Below, one piece after another: positions 55,401 through 64,000 of a stretch of DNA of 64,000 nucleotides. Below the pieces are notes generated by a model that did no database searches, was not told the DNA's origin, and was given only the letters and a program-made list of their open reading frames with translations. Each line of letters begins with the position of its first letter. The first letter of the stretch is position 1. Source of the DNA: Elmis aenea (Eukaryota; Arthropoda; Insecta; Coleoptera; Elmidae); NCBI GenBank assembly GCA_947652605.1, contig OX393576.1, forward strand, positions 58,752,966 through 58,816,965, read 5' to 3'. The position numbers were made by a program, and so were the translations under genes.

Positions 55401-55947
55401 GGTCGTTGCAAAGGAAACCCAACGGAAGGTCGGAAACTCGGAACTTCTCTGTTTTGAAACTCTGCAGGAAAATCTGCAGGACTTTGAATTGTGATTTGGC
55501 CTAAAAATGTTTCGGTTTGAGAGGGATCGTGATTGTGAGACGTTCTAGAAAAAAGATGAGAATAATTTGGACGGTGTGTTGATGGTACAATTTGCTGATT
55601 GTTGTACTGGGTGAGAGGCGATATGGTTTGGGTCGCCTGTTGGAATGATGGAGTTTGGGGTTGATAATTTATTGGCCCTCTTGAGTTGCTGTTGGGTTGA
55701 ATTTGATATCGAAACGCATCTCTCGTGTTATGCAGTAATCCTATCTGATACTGCGGAAGAGTATGTTGAAGATGCGAAGGCAGATCGGATGTATCTAAAT
55801 CTGCCTGTGTTAGATATGGTTGCACATTTTGATAACCAGGAGCTGTTTTCCGGAACGGGATAACATCCTGCTGATTAATGTATTGGTTTGATTGTTCATA
55901 GCTTGGTACAAATTGTCCCTGTGTCCCGGTATAATAGTAATGTTGCT
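46308..55947 (-). CDS. Mucin-like single-pass membrane protein with LPPGYK repeats and a SEA domain, 5' end missing
   Basis: Exons from 5' to 3': 55947-52221, 52158-51852, 51740-51670, 51616-51387, 51310-51180, 51116-50940, 46475-46308. Phases agree throughout and give about 1,602 residues to the stop. In order there is a Gln/Tyr/Pro-rich N-terminal part, a long Thr/Ser/Asn-rich linker suited to O-glycosylation, about nine repeats of the form DISAFLPPGYK, a Thr run, a SEA domain with GSVFVDY cleavage-type motif, a transmembrane helix (WAIAIIVIGLASLLFVIIFG), and a cytoplasmic tail ending in Tyr/Ser/Gly-rich sequence. The first visible exon enters in phase 1 without a start or signal peptide, so at least one 5' exon lies further right. 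I do not recognise a named orthologue. Role at the apical surface or cuticle is inference from architecture. Confidence 0.85.
46581..46750. mobile_element. 170-bp hAT-like MITE
   Basis: CAGGGGCGGAATTAACG at the left and AAGTCCGTCTCTG at the right (inverse CAGAGACGGACTT). Contains GGGCCC-type motifs shared with repeats at 47343 and 48389. No clear duplication. Confidence 0.55.
46882..47249. mobile_element. ~370-bp MITE with ATGTCG(C/T)AGGCATAATG ends
   Basis: GCATAATGTGAAATCCAGAA near 46890 and its exact inverse near 47215-47236. The inner part has TAACCTGACCCTCTATTA and AATGAATGAGGGCC, similar to the interior of the 8-bp-duplication MITEs at 7376-7989. Confidence 0.75.
47343..48510. repeat. 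Two direct copies of a GGGCCC-rich repeat
   Basis: About 47343-47515 and 48389-48510 share GACGTC(T/G)CCGGGCCC, AATTTTATATGGGCC, AAGTAAATA and AATTTATTTACTAAAAA. The ~870 bp between is AT-rich without a supported gene. Confidence 0.65.
48763..50318. mobile_element. 1.56-kb foldback element in the SEA-mucin intron
   Basis: TACAGGGTGCCCATTTTTCT at the left and its inverse at the right, arms about 700 bp each with few differences. Flanking TA on both sides. The open frames at 49107-49607 are inside the arms and are not genes. Confidence 0.9.
50940..51116 (-). CDS. SEA-mucin exon: juxtamembrane tail
   Basis: Encodes basic LVNKQKHAKKKQPTPLTEDM and the acidic, conserved-looking AEDLYNMEDVWNDKAYETKL. 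Donor AAAG|GTAATT. If unspliced, the frame would stop at 50895, a possible alternative end. Confidence 0.82.
51180..51310 (-). CDS. SEA-mucin exon: transmembrane segment
   Basis: Encodes VIPKQSMPTVGYAEDN, then the ~23-residue hydrophobic helix beginning WAIAIIVIGLA. Acceptor CTTTAG, donor AGTT|GTAAGT. Confidence 0.88.
51387..51616 (-). CDS. SEA-mucin exon: SEA cleavage motif and C-terminal half
   Basis: Opens with EGSVFVDYIVELND, matching the G|S(V/I)VV cleavage consensus of SEA domains. The rest is helix and strand up to DPKYTDFV. Acceptor CTTTAG, donor GTAG|GTAAGT. Confidence 0.88.
51670..51740 (-). CDS. SEA-mucin short exon (71 nt)
   Basis: Encodes LEDVYSRSDTLNRWYKKIRI and DGF, the middle of the SEA domain. 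Acceptor TTTGCAG, donor TTAG|GTAAAA, exit phase 2. Confidence 0.82.
51852..52158 (-). CDS. SEA-mucin exon: Thr run and start of the SEA domain
   Basis: Acceptor CAACAG, donor ACAG|GTAAAT. It contains a run of twelve Thr, then CKEECDLAGTIKLVGGAKWV and the first SEA strand and helix. Confidence 0.87.
52221..55947 (-). CDS. SEA-mucin large exon with LPPGYK repeats
   Basis: Acceptor TTTTCAG at the right, donor CTAG|GTAAGT at the left. 1,241 residues, low complexity. Repeats of (D/E)(I/V/L)S.(F/L)LPPG(Y/F)K lie between about 52415 and 53315, spaced by 30-60 residues with TTSTTSK-type linkers. An upstream in-frame Met at 55984 is intronic because a strong acceptor lies between. Confidence 0.88.
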
Positions 55948-57378
55948 CTGAAAAGGAAAAAGAATACAAATTAGACTCTAACAAAACGTGTTGAAATTTT
56001 CTAGTCGAATGTACAAAGCGTAAAAGCGAAATGAAGACAAAAAGCAGCCTACAACTCGATCATTTGTATTCATTATTATTCCACGTGAAACCGCTAATAA
56101 ATGAGCTGCTTACTAGACGCTATTCGACATGGCACGTAACTGAAGTACATTTTCTGGAACACTATGGGTTCTCTTTGAATAACAGAATTCATTTTTGAAG
56201 TCGTGATTGGGTTACTAAATTCTATTTACTGCTATATATAAGTATATAGTATTTTAACATTTTGCTGTTTAGAGCTTAGAGTAGCTTCACTATACAATAA
56301 CACTATAATATCCTAAATATCAATACTTGATTAATAATTGAAAATAAAGAACTTGTTTTACACAATTATATTTGATTTGGGGTTGTAATCTTCTAACACT
56401 AAAATAACTTTTTACCTAGCTTTCAGAGCTGAATTTTTTTCTCGTTTAACGTAAAAAACTTTTTAAAGTTACCATACCATGTTAGTGAAATAATATAGTT
56501 TCGTGAGATTCAACAAGAAATACTTAAAAAACTATGTCATAGAAGTTATTTTAAAATCTGTTTCCGTCGCAGTCTTGAATAGTAACTGTTATTTAGGTAG
56601 TTTTTAGCTTAACTAATAATCGAAATAACTTCTTGACATGTTCCTAAACTCAAAGCCTCTATTGTGGCATCAGCTATTGTTATCGGACGTATTGTATTGC
56701 TGTTCTAATTTCAGCAGCCTTCAGATATAGCTAAATTATTAACAAAGGGGTCAGTTAGTTCAGAGTTTCGTTAATTAAGTTGTTCCGTAGCTTTAATGTT
56801 ACCATTGGACAAGCATATTGCAGTCTGTATCACGACAAACAGAAACTAAAGGGAATTTGCGTACGATATTCAACGAAAAGTTTGTTAACTGCAAACATTA
56901 GTCCTAAAGGCAGATATTTTTGAGTTTCATCAAAATAATATTCAATTCGAGAATGTTAAAAGCGTCAGTATATAATGATAGAATCAAATAATAAAGAAAT
57001 TTTTATAATATTAGATTTTTATAGAGAGCAGGTCGTTAAAGTAACGTTTACACTTAAGAGAGGCTCCAGAACACATTTTTTTAAGTGTGGACACACGTTC
57101 ATTGAGTTGTTTTGTTATACATCAGAGCTCTGGAAGCTTCTTCAAATGAGTATCAACTTGTAGAGAAAAAAGCAATTGGCGATTTATGCTTTCCTGATAT
57201 TGAAATAAAAGTTAAACATTATACACACATTTGTTAATACTGTTTTATTTGTAACATTAATATCGAGATAATAAGCTTTGTTTGTAAATTAGTCTAAGGC
57301 AGTTGAGCTATAGAAAATTCTAGAATGGCTTTAAAAAAAGTAAATATCAGCAGAGAAACGCTAAATTGGCTGAATATA
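55948..57378. other. Likely 5' intron of the SEA-mucin gene
   Basis: No open frame, repeat pair or recognisable domain. Because the large exon enters in phase 1, this stretch is probably intron on the minus strand. I could not find the signal-peptide exon. Confidence 0.4.
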
Positions 57379-57604
57379 CGAGGGCGTATTGAAAAGTAAG
57401 GTCTCCAACGATGCCATTTCCGAACGCGAGTTGCTAAGCAAAATTTGACAACAGCACTGCATTCCTTGGTTCCCCCACCCCAGTTTAAAACCATCCGCGA
57501 GACCTTGGGACGCTCAGCCGCTGCGTAGCACTCGTTTAGGAGGGAGCTCCCGCTTAGCTCGCCCGCCAGGTGCGAACTGCGCTCAGTGCTCAGTCATTCG
57601 ATTT

Positions 57605-57864
57605 TTGAATGCAAAAAATATCTCTCCGATAGACATTCATCGCCAGTTAGTGGAAGTGTACAGTGCGAATTGTATGGACATAAAAAACGTGCGGAAGTGG
57701 TGCGGGAGTTTTCTGAGGGCTGGGAAAACGTCCACGATGAGCAGCGGTCGAGGCGGCCGAGTTTGCCGGAATCAACGGCGGCTCGAATCGACGAGATGGT
57801 GCGCAATAACCGGAGAATAACCCTTCATGAGATAAGGAAAGGTCGTAGCCACACTCTTCATTAA
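57605..57864 (+). pseudogene. Mariner transposase N-terminal fragment, left arm
   Basis: Frame one reads NISPIDIHRQLVEVYSANCM and KNVRKWC, then shifts to REFSEGWENVHDEQRSRRPS and ARIDEMVRNNRRITLHEIRK. This is the mariner helix-turn-helix DNA-binding domain. The catalytic DDD domain is absent and there is at least one frameshift. Confidence 0.85.
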
Positions 57865-57878
57865 GACCTTCCCTTATC

Positions 57879-58112
57879 TCATGAAGGGTTATTCTCTATT
57901 CTCCGGTTATTGCGCACCATCTCGTCGGTTCGAGCCGCCGTTGATTCCGGCAAACTCGGCCGCCTCAACCGCTGCTCATCGTGGACTTTTTTCCGGCCCT
58001 CAGAAAACTCCCGGCACCACTTCCGCACGTTTTTTATGTCCATACGGTTCGCGCCGTACACTTCCACTAACTGGCGATGAATGTCTATCGGAGAGACCTT
58101 TTTTGCATTCAA
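57879..58112 (-). pseudogene. Mariner transposase N-terminal fragment, right arm
   Basis: A single open frame reads NAKKVSPIDIHRQLVEVYGA, VRKWCREFSEGRKKVHDEQR and ARTDEMVRNNRRI, so this arm retains the frame the left arm lost. No catalytic domain. Confidence 0.85.
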
Positions 58113-58589
58113 AAATCGAATGACTGAGCGCAGTTTGCACCTGGCGGGCGAGCTAAGCGGGAGCTCCCTCCTAAACGAGTGCTACGCAGCGGCTGAGCGT
58201 CCCAAGGTCTCGCGGATGGTTTTACACTGTGGTTGGGGAACCAAAGAATGCAGCGCTGTTGTCAAATTTTGCCTAGCAACTCGCGTTCGGAAATGGCATC
58301 GTTGGAGACCTTACTTTTCAATACGCCCTCGTATACTGGATTAGATTTAAGGTAGATGCACCATATACATTTGCAAGACATCAGTGAAATAGGATGGGGG
58401 ATTTAAAATTCTAGATTTATTTATAAAACAGGGAACGTATAAAACTAATAAAATAACATTATTGCCATAGTATAAAAATCCTAGGTCTATCACATTAACT
58501 AATATAACAATTCATGGAGTTTACTACCCTGCCCAGGACAGTATATTTAAACTAAATTTAGTATACAGCATCACCTTAACAGGTTACCG

Positions 58590-60760
58590 CAGGGCCGGTC
58601 ATCTATATGTCGGGGCCCGGGTGCAAAAATTAGTTTTGGGGCCCCCTATAAAAATTTTATTTGGAAATTTTTTACATTGAACTAATAAAATTTGAATTAT
58701 CAGATAGGTATATACTAGGGATTCTGAGTCTCGACAATTTTAGATGTCCCGGGACTCGAGACTTTTTTTATCAAAGTCCCGGGAATTCCCGGGACTTCGA
58801 GACTTTTGCGAAATTTATTTATAAACTAAAAAATAGTGGTTTAACCCGTCAAAAATGACGGAAGATTTTATAAGGTGCAAGAAAACCGATGCTATATTCA
58901 TGTACTCAAAATTCATCGGCTATTTTCACTGTAAAAAATAAGTTTTCTTGACAGTGACATTGTTTCTGAAAGCACCCGCTACATATTTAAAATTGCTTCT
59001 TTGCACGTACCGTGATCGTGAATCGGTCGTGACAGTTGACAGAATATTTTTTTTAAATTAAACCAAATTCACGGATTTAGTTTTTGAAGCATTTATTTTA
59101 TAAATAAAGTATAGTAGTAGGAGTAGTATTATTATTTTTAATTAAATCTACATTCTACAGTAAATAAAGTATATATTTCCAAGTAAATGCCTATTTTAAA
59201 TAAACTTAACAATTTTCATTAAACTTTAAAACATAACAAGCATAAGTAAAATATATTTTTACTAATAAACTTAACAATTATCCTTTAGCTTTAAAGCAGA
59301 CAAGAAATAATTAAATATGGCAGGCAAAAAATTTAAATAAAGTTAAGTAAATACTGATTGTTAGTAAAAACTATAAACATAAAAAATTATGAAACAAAAT
59401 ATTTTTGCTAAACTCGTGGCAGTAAATTTTTTTTAAAAATAAGAAGTATAAAAAATTAATTTCAGTGTTCTGTAACATTTAGTCTCGTCTCGAGTCTCGA
59501 ACTAAATGTCCCGGGACTCGAGACTAAGAAAGTCCCGGGAATTCCCGGGACTTACGTCTCGGGACATTCCCGGGACAGAATCCCTAGTATATACGTTCCT
59601 ATATCCAATATTTTGGGATGGTATTTACTGCAGTGCATAATAAGTTTAATTAACAACAATAAGTTTTTATTACAACACAACAAAACCACAATTGTTTATT
59701 TATTTTTTTAATTTTATGAGACATCAATTTTAGATTGGGCATTGAACAGCCCATTTTTCAATTATATCTTCAAAGTATCTCATTGTAACTTCTTTTTTTT
59801 TTTCGATGGATAATATTGCTAAAAAATTACGTTTCCCTTGAGACATTGTATATCTGAGGTGTTTGAAATAATTTTAATTTATTAGACGAGCGTTTTGCAC
59901 TCACCACAGTGACCAGAAGTGTTAAATAAATTCTAAGTGCAATGTAAATGTTGGGGAAAACTTTATAATACATATTTTTTTGTTAAATTAAAGCAGATTA
60001 GTGGTTTAATATTAAATAAGGATTTTTATTTTATTGTATTTAATATAAAAAAACTTCGTTTGTAAGTTCTTTTTCATTTACAACATCCAAAATTTTTTTG
60101 TAAAACTTTTTTACATATTTTTCTAACAGTTCAGACGAATAAGTTTCTTTAACAAAAAATATCAGTATTTTATGATTTTGTAAAATTTAAGGAACTGACT
60201 TAAATCGATCGTCTATTTGAGAAATCAAGGTGTCGATTAGGGCACAAAACAAAAATATCTAATAACTTGTTACAGGGTCATCTAAAGTTTCACCAGTACT
60301 TATTTCCTCGAAGAAAACGTTTTTATTTTACATATACGATGCATAGGAATTTTCGCACTTCCACCTAGTCCTTAATCCTTGAAAAACTATTTAGTTTTTC
60401 TTAATGATTTTTCGAATTCAATATTTTTAAATGTTAAAGTACGTGTTGCTCTGACTTTATAAGTAAAAAAGCTGATTCTGTCATGTCTTTGAAGCTAATA
60501 AGTTATTATTATCCTCTTGTGTATATTTTGTTTTAATTTCTTTATTTGCGCTTTCCATTTCAAAAACGATATTATGGCTTGTACAATTTGAACTGTTCCT
60601 GCCCTTTTTATCAACTGTTTTAAACAAATGTTACTTCTCATTAGTTTTTAATTTTTATTTTGAAAGTTTTCTTTTCATTACATCTAATGAATTATTTTTT
60701 ATCGATTGCCGTTTTGGGGCCCTCTACGTCGGGGGCCCGGGTGTATTGCACGGCAACAGG
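58590..60760. repeat. Repeat pair with GGGGCCCGGGTG, enclosing a MITE
   Basis: GTCGGGGCCCGGGTGCA near 58609 and GTCGGGGGCCCGGGTGTA near 60731 occur in the same direction. The left end, CAGGGCCGGTCATC, resembles the CCGGCCCTG end near 21540. The interval holds the MITE at 58716-59586 and AT-rich sequence. Family unclear. Confidence 0.5.
58716..59586. mobile_element. 871-bp hAT-like element with TCCCGGGA subterminal repeats
   Basis: TAGGGATTCTGAGTCTCGAC at the left and GACAGAATCCCTA at the right, with exact 8-bp duplications GTATATAC at 58708-58715 and 59587-59594. The ends repeat GTCCCGGGACTCGAGAC and GTCCCGGGAATTCCCGGGAC. The AT-rich middle has no transposase. Confidence 0.9.
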
Positions 60761-61130
60761 AAGAGTGCATAAAATTTGCAAAATGATTTTTAAAATGGGG
60801 TATATTTCGGCGTTACATTTTTTATATTTCAAAAGCAGTGTCAGGTACATTTTCGTTTAACTGAAATTTCTTTTGCCATTCCAATGTCCAAAAATCGATT
60901 TCAGGTTTAAGCTTTAATTTTATTAGATCGTCGTTTTGAAATACTTTACTTAAATAAGTCACCATAGAATTTATAAATTCATTTGTATCTTCACTAGACT
61001 TTGTTATAAAAAGCGAGAACGCAGGAAATAAAATATTTGTAAAACTTAATTTTTTTAAATATCTTAGTCTTAGGGGGGTAATTACCCCATTTACCTCCCC
61101 CCTGGATCCGCCACTGAAACATGCTCTATT
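59595..61130. other. AT-rich sequence without a gene
   Basis: No supported coding region. GGATCCGCCACTG near 61105 is one end of the CAGTGGCGGATCC MITE family seen at 43027. The open frame at 60660-60860 crosses the repeat end at 60731 and is rejected. Confidence 0.5.
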
Positions 61131-61139
61131 AATTTCAAA

Positions 61140-63210
61140 ATTTTATTATACATCGTTTTGGATTTATCGAAGTTCGTAGGAAGGGAGCGATTGTTTTATA
61201 ACAAGGATACAATATTTCAATATCTAAAAATACACATGAAGTACTTATTGTCCTTAAGGGGATAGATTGTATGAAAGAAAGGGGTTAAAAAAAAAAAATA
61301 CTTTTGCAAAGCACGCAAAAACGGGTGATTTTATTTTTCTAAAAGTTATAGCACATTTTGAGATACATTAGCTAAACTGAGGTTAAATAATTGTTATTTA
61401 AAAATAGTCGAAGGTATGAGAAAAGTTATAAATAGCTTTTAATTTTTGAAATTACCGCATGTTTTGTAATGCTAAACTTTTCTCAATGTAAATGTCTTGA
61501 ATTTGACATTTATTGAAAGATTACTTAAATTTATAAAGCATATATTTCTTAGTTTACCCTGAATGACGTTATTAAGGCTAAAATTTAACTTTTTAAAAAC
61601 ATTTAAGATCAGCTGTTATGGTAGAATGAATGTAAACATGCTTAAAGTATGGAAATGGAAGACGCTGTTTGTCTCTTTTTAACACTTGGTTGTAACAGTC
61701 GCATATGTCGTAGCTTTCTCGTCACCTCCTTTATGTGCTCCTGGTACAATATATAAGTAGAAAATCTCATTAACAGAGGGCTCAGCCTACACGATTTTAG
61801 TATTTATAAGTATAGCTCGCGGGCCACATTACACCTTACAAAAAATAATTTAACTTAGCCCTTAACACATAAAATTTTGTTTCTCCTATTAGAATTATAC
61901 TAAGTGTCAAAGTTCAAAAATATTCTAGCAAACGTATATTATGAATACTGCATACTTTTTTCGTACGTAAAATCTGTATTTTCCAACATGAAGGACAAAT
62001 TTATCAAACGTATTTTTTATTACCTTATAGCATTAAAGTTGTGAAGTTAAAATAAATATTTTGTACCACTTAAATTTCTGTTTTAGTAGATGTATACTTT
62101 TTAAAATTAATTTATTAACTGAAAATTACTTTAATGTAACTTTGAAGAACTGTTTTAGGCTTTTTTAAGCAAATTTTAGCTGGAAATGCATTGTTTAGGA
62201 TGTCTTTAAAATTTTTAGATAATATGGAGATAGCTTCAAAATTTTTCTCAAAGACTGTAGCCAAAATATTGTAAATTTAAAAAAATGACAACATTCCATT
62301 CACACGTTTTATTAAAAACTTGTTAATCATTATTTCAACCAACTGAGGTTAAATAATTGTCATTTAAAAAATAGTCGAAGCCATGAGAAAAGTTATAAAT
62401 AGTTTTTAATTTTTGAAATTACCGCGTGTTTTGTAATGCTAAACTTTTCTCAATGTATATGTCTTGAATTTGACATTTATTGAAAGATTATTTAAATTTA
62501 TAAAGCACATATTTCTTAGTTTACCCTGAATGACGTTATTAAGGCTAAAATTTAACTTTTTAAAAACATTTAAGATCAGCTGTTATGGTTGAAAGAAAGT
62601 AAACATGCTTATAATAAGGAAATGCAAGACGCTGTTTGTCTCATTTTAACACTTGGTTGTAACAGTCGCATATGTCGTAGCTTTCTCGTCACCTCCTTTA
62701 TGTGCTCCTGGTACAATATATAAGTAGAAAATATCACCAACAGAGGTCGCAGCTTACACGATTTTAGAATTTATAATTATAAATGCATGTACGCAAAAAC
62801 GGGTGGTTATATTTTTCTGAAATTTTTACCACATGTCGACATACATTAATTTTATGAAACATCGTTTTGGATTTATCGAAGTTCGTAGGAAGGGAGCGAT
62901 TTGTTTTATAGCAAGGATACAATATTTTAATATCTGCAAATACTTTTGCAAAGCACGCAAAAACGTGGTTTTATTTTTCTGAAATTTATACCACATTTTG
63001 AGACATATTAGCTAAACATGCCCTATCAATTTCAAAATTTTATGAAACATCGTTTTGGATTTATCGAAGTTCGTAGGAAGGGAGTGATTTGTTTTATAGC
63101 AAGGATACAATATTTCAATATCTGAAAATACTTTTGCAAAGCACGCTAAAACGTGTGATTCTATTTTTCCAAAATGTATACCACATTTTGAGATACATTA
63201 GCTAAACATG
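61140..63210. repeat. Large direct repeats, ~430 bp plus a ~190-bp unit
   Basis: 61376-61812 and 62342-62778 are direct copies at an offset of about 966 bp (ACTGAGGTTAAATAATTGT, GTAACAGTCGCATATGTCGT, GTCACCTCCTTTATGTGCTC). Around them, CATCGTTTTGGATTTATCGA and TTTTGCAAAGCACGC recur near 61150, 62855 and 63045. No coding content. Confidence 0.85.
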
Positions 63211-64000
63211 CCAAAGGCGGATCCAGCTGTCCATCTTAGGGGGGGTAATTAAAACTTAAGCCAAACTTTCAGTGGGCCAGTGGTCAATTGGCCTCCGCTG
63301 ATTTTTTTTCCTTTCAACTTTAATCAGCAATTGTTTCGCTTCGCCCCTTAATAATTGTAATTAACAATTTTTCAAATAAAAAAACAGGCCAATGGCTAAA
63401 AGTATACGGGAGAAGTAGAATAAATATTAGGAGTACTATTTTTGTAATATACAGTTTTAATTTAGGCAATAATACATTGAACTAAAACTAATTCTATTAA
63501 AACAAAAAGTACTTTATTTAATTGTAAGCGATAGTAAATATGCGGTTACCGCATTCGGTGAGAATGTCAAGCCCCACAAGCAATTAGTGGCGAAGTTGTG
63601 GGGGTTCAGTTTTAATAAACTTCATAAAAAAACTAGTAACTACGGCTCTGTTCAAAATCTAACTTGAACTGATTTTTGGGTAGAGCATTTTATTCTAAAC
63701 AAAAACTGTCTCTTGACTTTTCTTCGTATCTGCCACTGTTTATACCCATACCTAACGGCGGCCCTGGCCCTAGATATTACCCGTGATATATGAATATTTC
63801 AAGAAACTTTCAATCAAGTAAATTAAAGAATAGAACATAAGTAAACGTCTCTAATATTATTTATCTCTAAACGTCACTAATTCACTATTATTAGTTAGTT
63901 CAAAATAACTATGAACCTTCACCAAATCTACAGTATTAAATCAACAAATCTCAAAATTCAATAGTATATTTAAAATTAAATTTTAGTATAATCTACTTTA
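63211..64000. other. End of window, no gene seen
   Basis: AAGGCGGATCCAGCTGTCC at about 63214 is another CAGTGGCGGATCC-family end. The remainder is AT-rich with no open frame or repeat partner inside the window. Confidence 0.5.

Larger units (their letters stand above)
57379..58331. mobile_element. Mariner foldback: two head-to-head transposase fragments
   Basis: CGAGGGCGTATTGAAAAGTA at the left and its exact inverse at the right, flanked by TA. Both arms (about 470 bp) carry the 5' half of a mariner transposase (see the two pseudogene entries). The arms meet near 57855-57875. It is a derivative of a Tc1/mariner element. Confidence 0.92.

Overview
The window is animal nuclear DNA, most likely an insect and tentatively a beetle. 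It is AT-rich, its genes have many GT-AG introns, and it carries short CCTAA-type telomere-like repeats. One gene is a modular serine protease of the type that starts the insect Toll cascade. No bacterial-style operons, CRISPR arrays or true tRNA/rRNA genes are visible. The beetle assignment is inference.

Layout. (1) 1-4056 is a tandem satellite with 105- and 140-bp monomers in a higher-order repeat. (2) 4485-15294 (+) is a modular serine protease gene (LDLa domains, one sushi/CCP domain, S1 protease). Its 5' exons are not visible. Its 8.5-kb second intron is a graveyard of nested transposons built into a pol-less LTR retroelement. (3) 15.5-18.1 kb is a large foldback element between two convergent genes. 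(4) 18236-42019 (-) is a DNA-PKcs (PRKDC) gene. I could join 18 exons into a frame of 11,652 nt (3,883 aa plus stop) with every intron phase matching. Its introns hold several long-inverted-repeat MITEs, a decayed hAT transposon, a LINE 3' fragment and a ~173-bp tandem repeat. (5) 42337-44004 (+) is the mitochondrial seryl-tRNA synthetase gene. It is divergent from PRKDC, with 317 bp between the two start codons, and its second intron appears to be GC-AG. (6) 46308-55947 (-) is a large Thr/Ser/Pro-rich, single-pass membrane protein. It has about nine LPPGYK-type repeats, a SEA domain with a cleavage-type GS motif, a transmembrane segment and a Tyr-rich cytoplasmic tail. The 5' exon is missing. 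(7) 56-64 kb has no gene I can support. It holds a head-to-head mariner foldback, a hAT-like MITE and long direct repeats.

How the genes relate. They look like unlinked housekeeping or immune functions: extracellular immune proteolysis, DNA double-strand-break repair, mitochondrial translation, and an apical or cuticle-facing surface protein. The only structural link is the short divergent promoter shared by PRKDC and the mitochondrial SerRS. The most distinctive feature is the density and nesting of foldback and MITE elements. Many still have exact target-site duplications, and two lie within 10 bp of a splice donor.

Limits. All exon boundaries were read by eye from splice motifs, frame and family similarity. 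No alignment, repeat library or RNA data were available.
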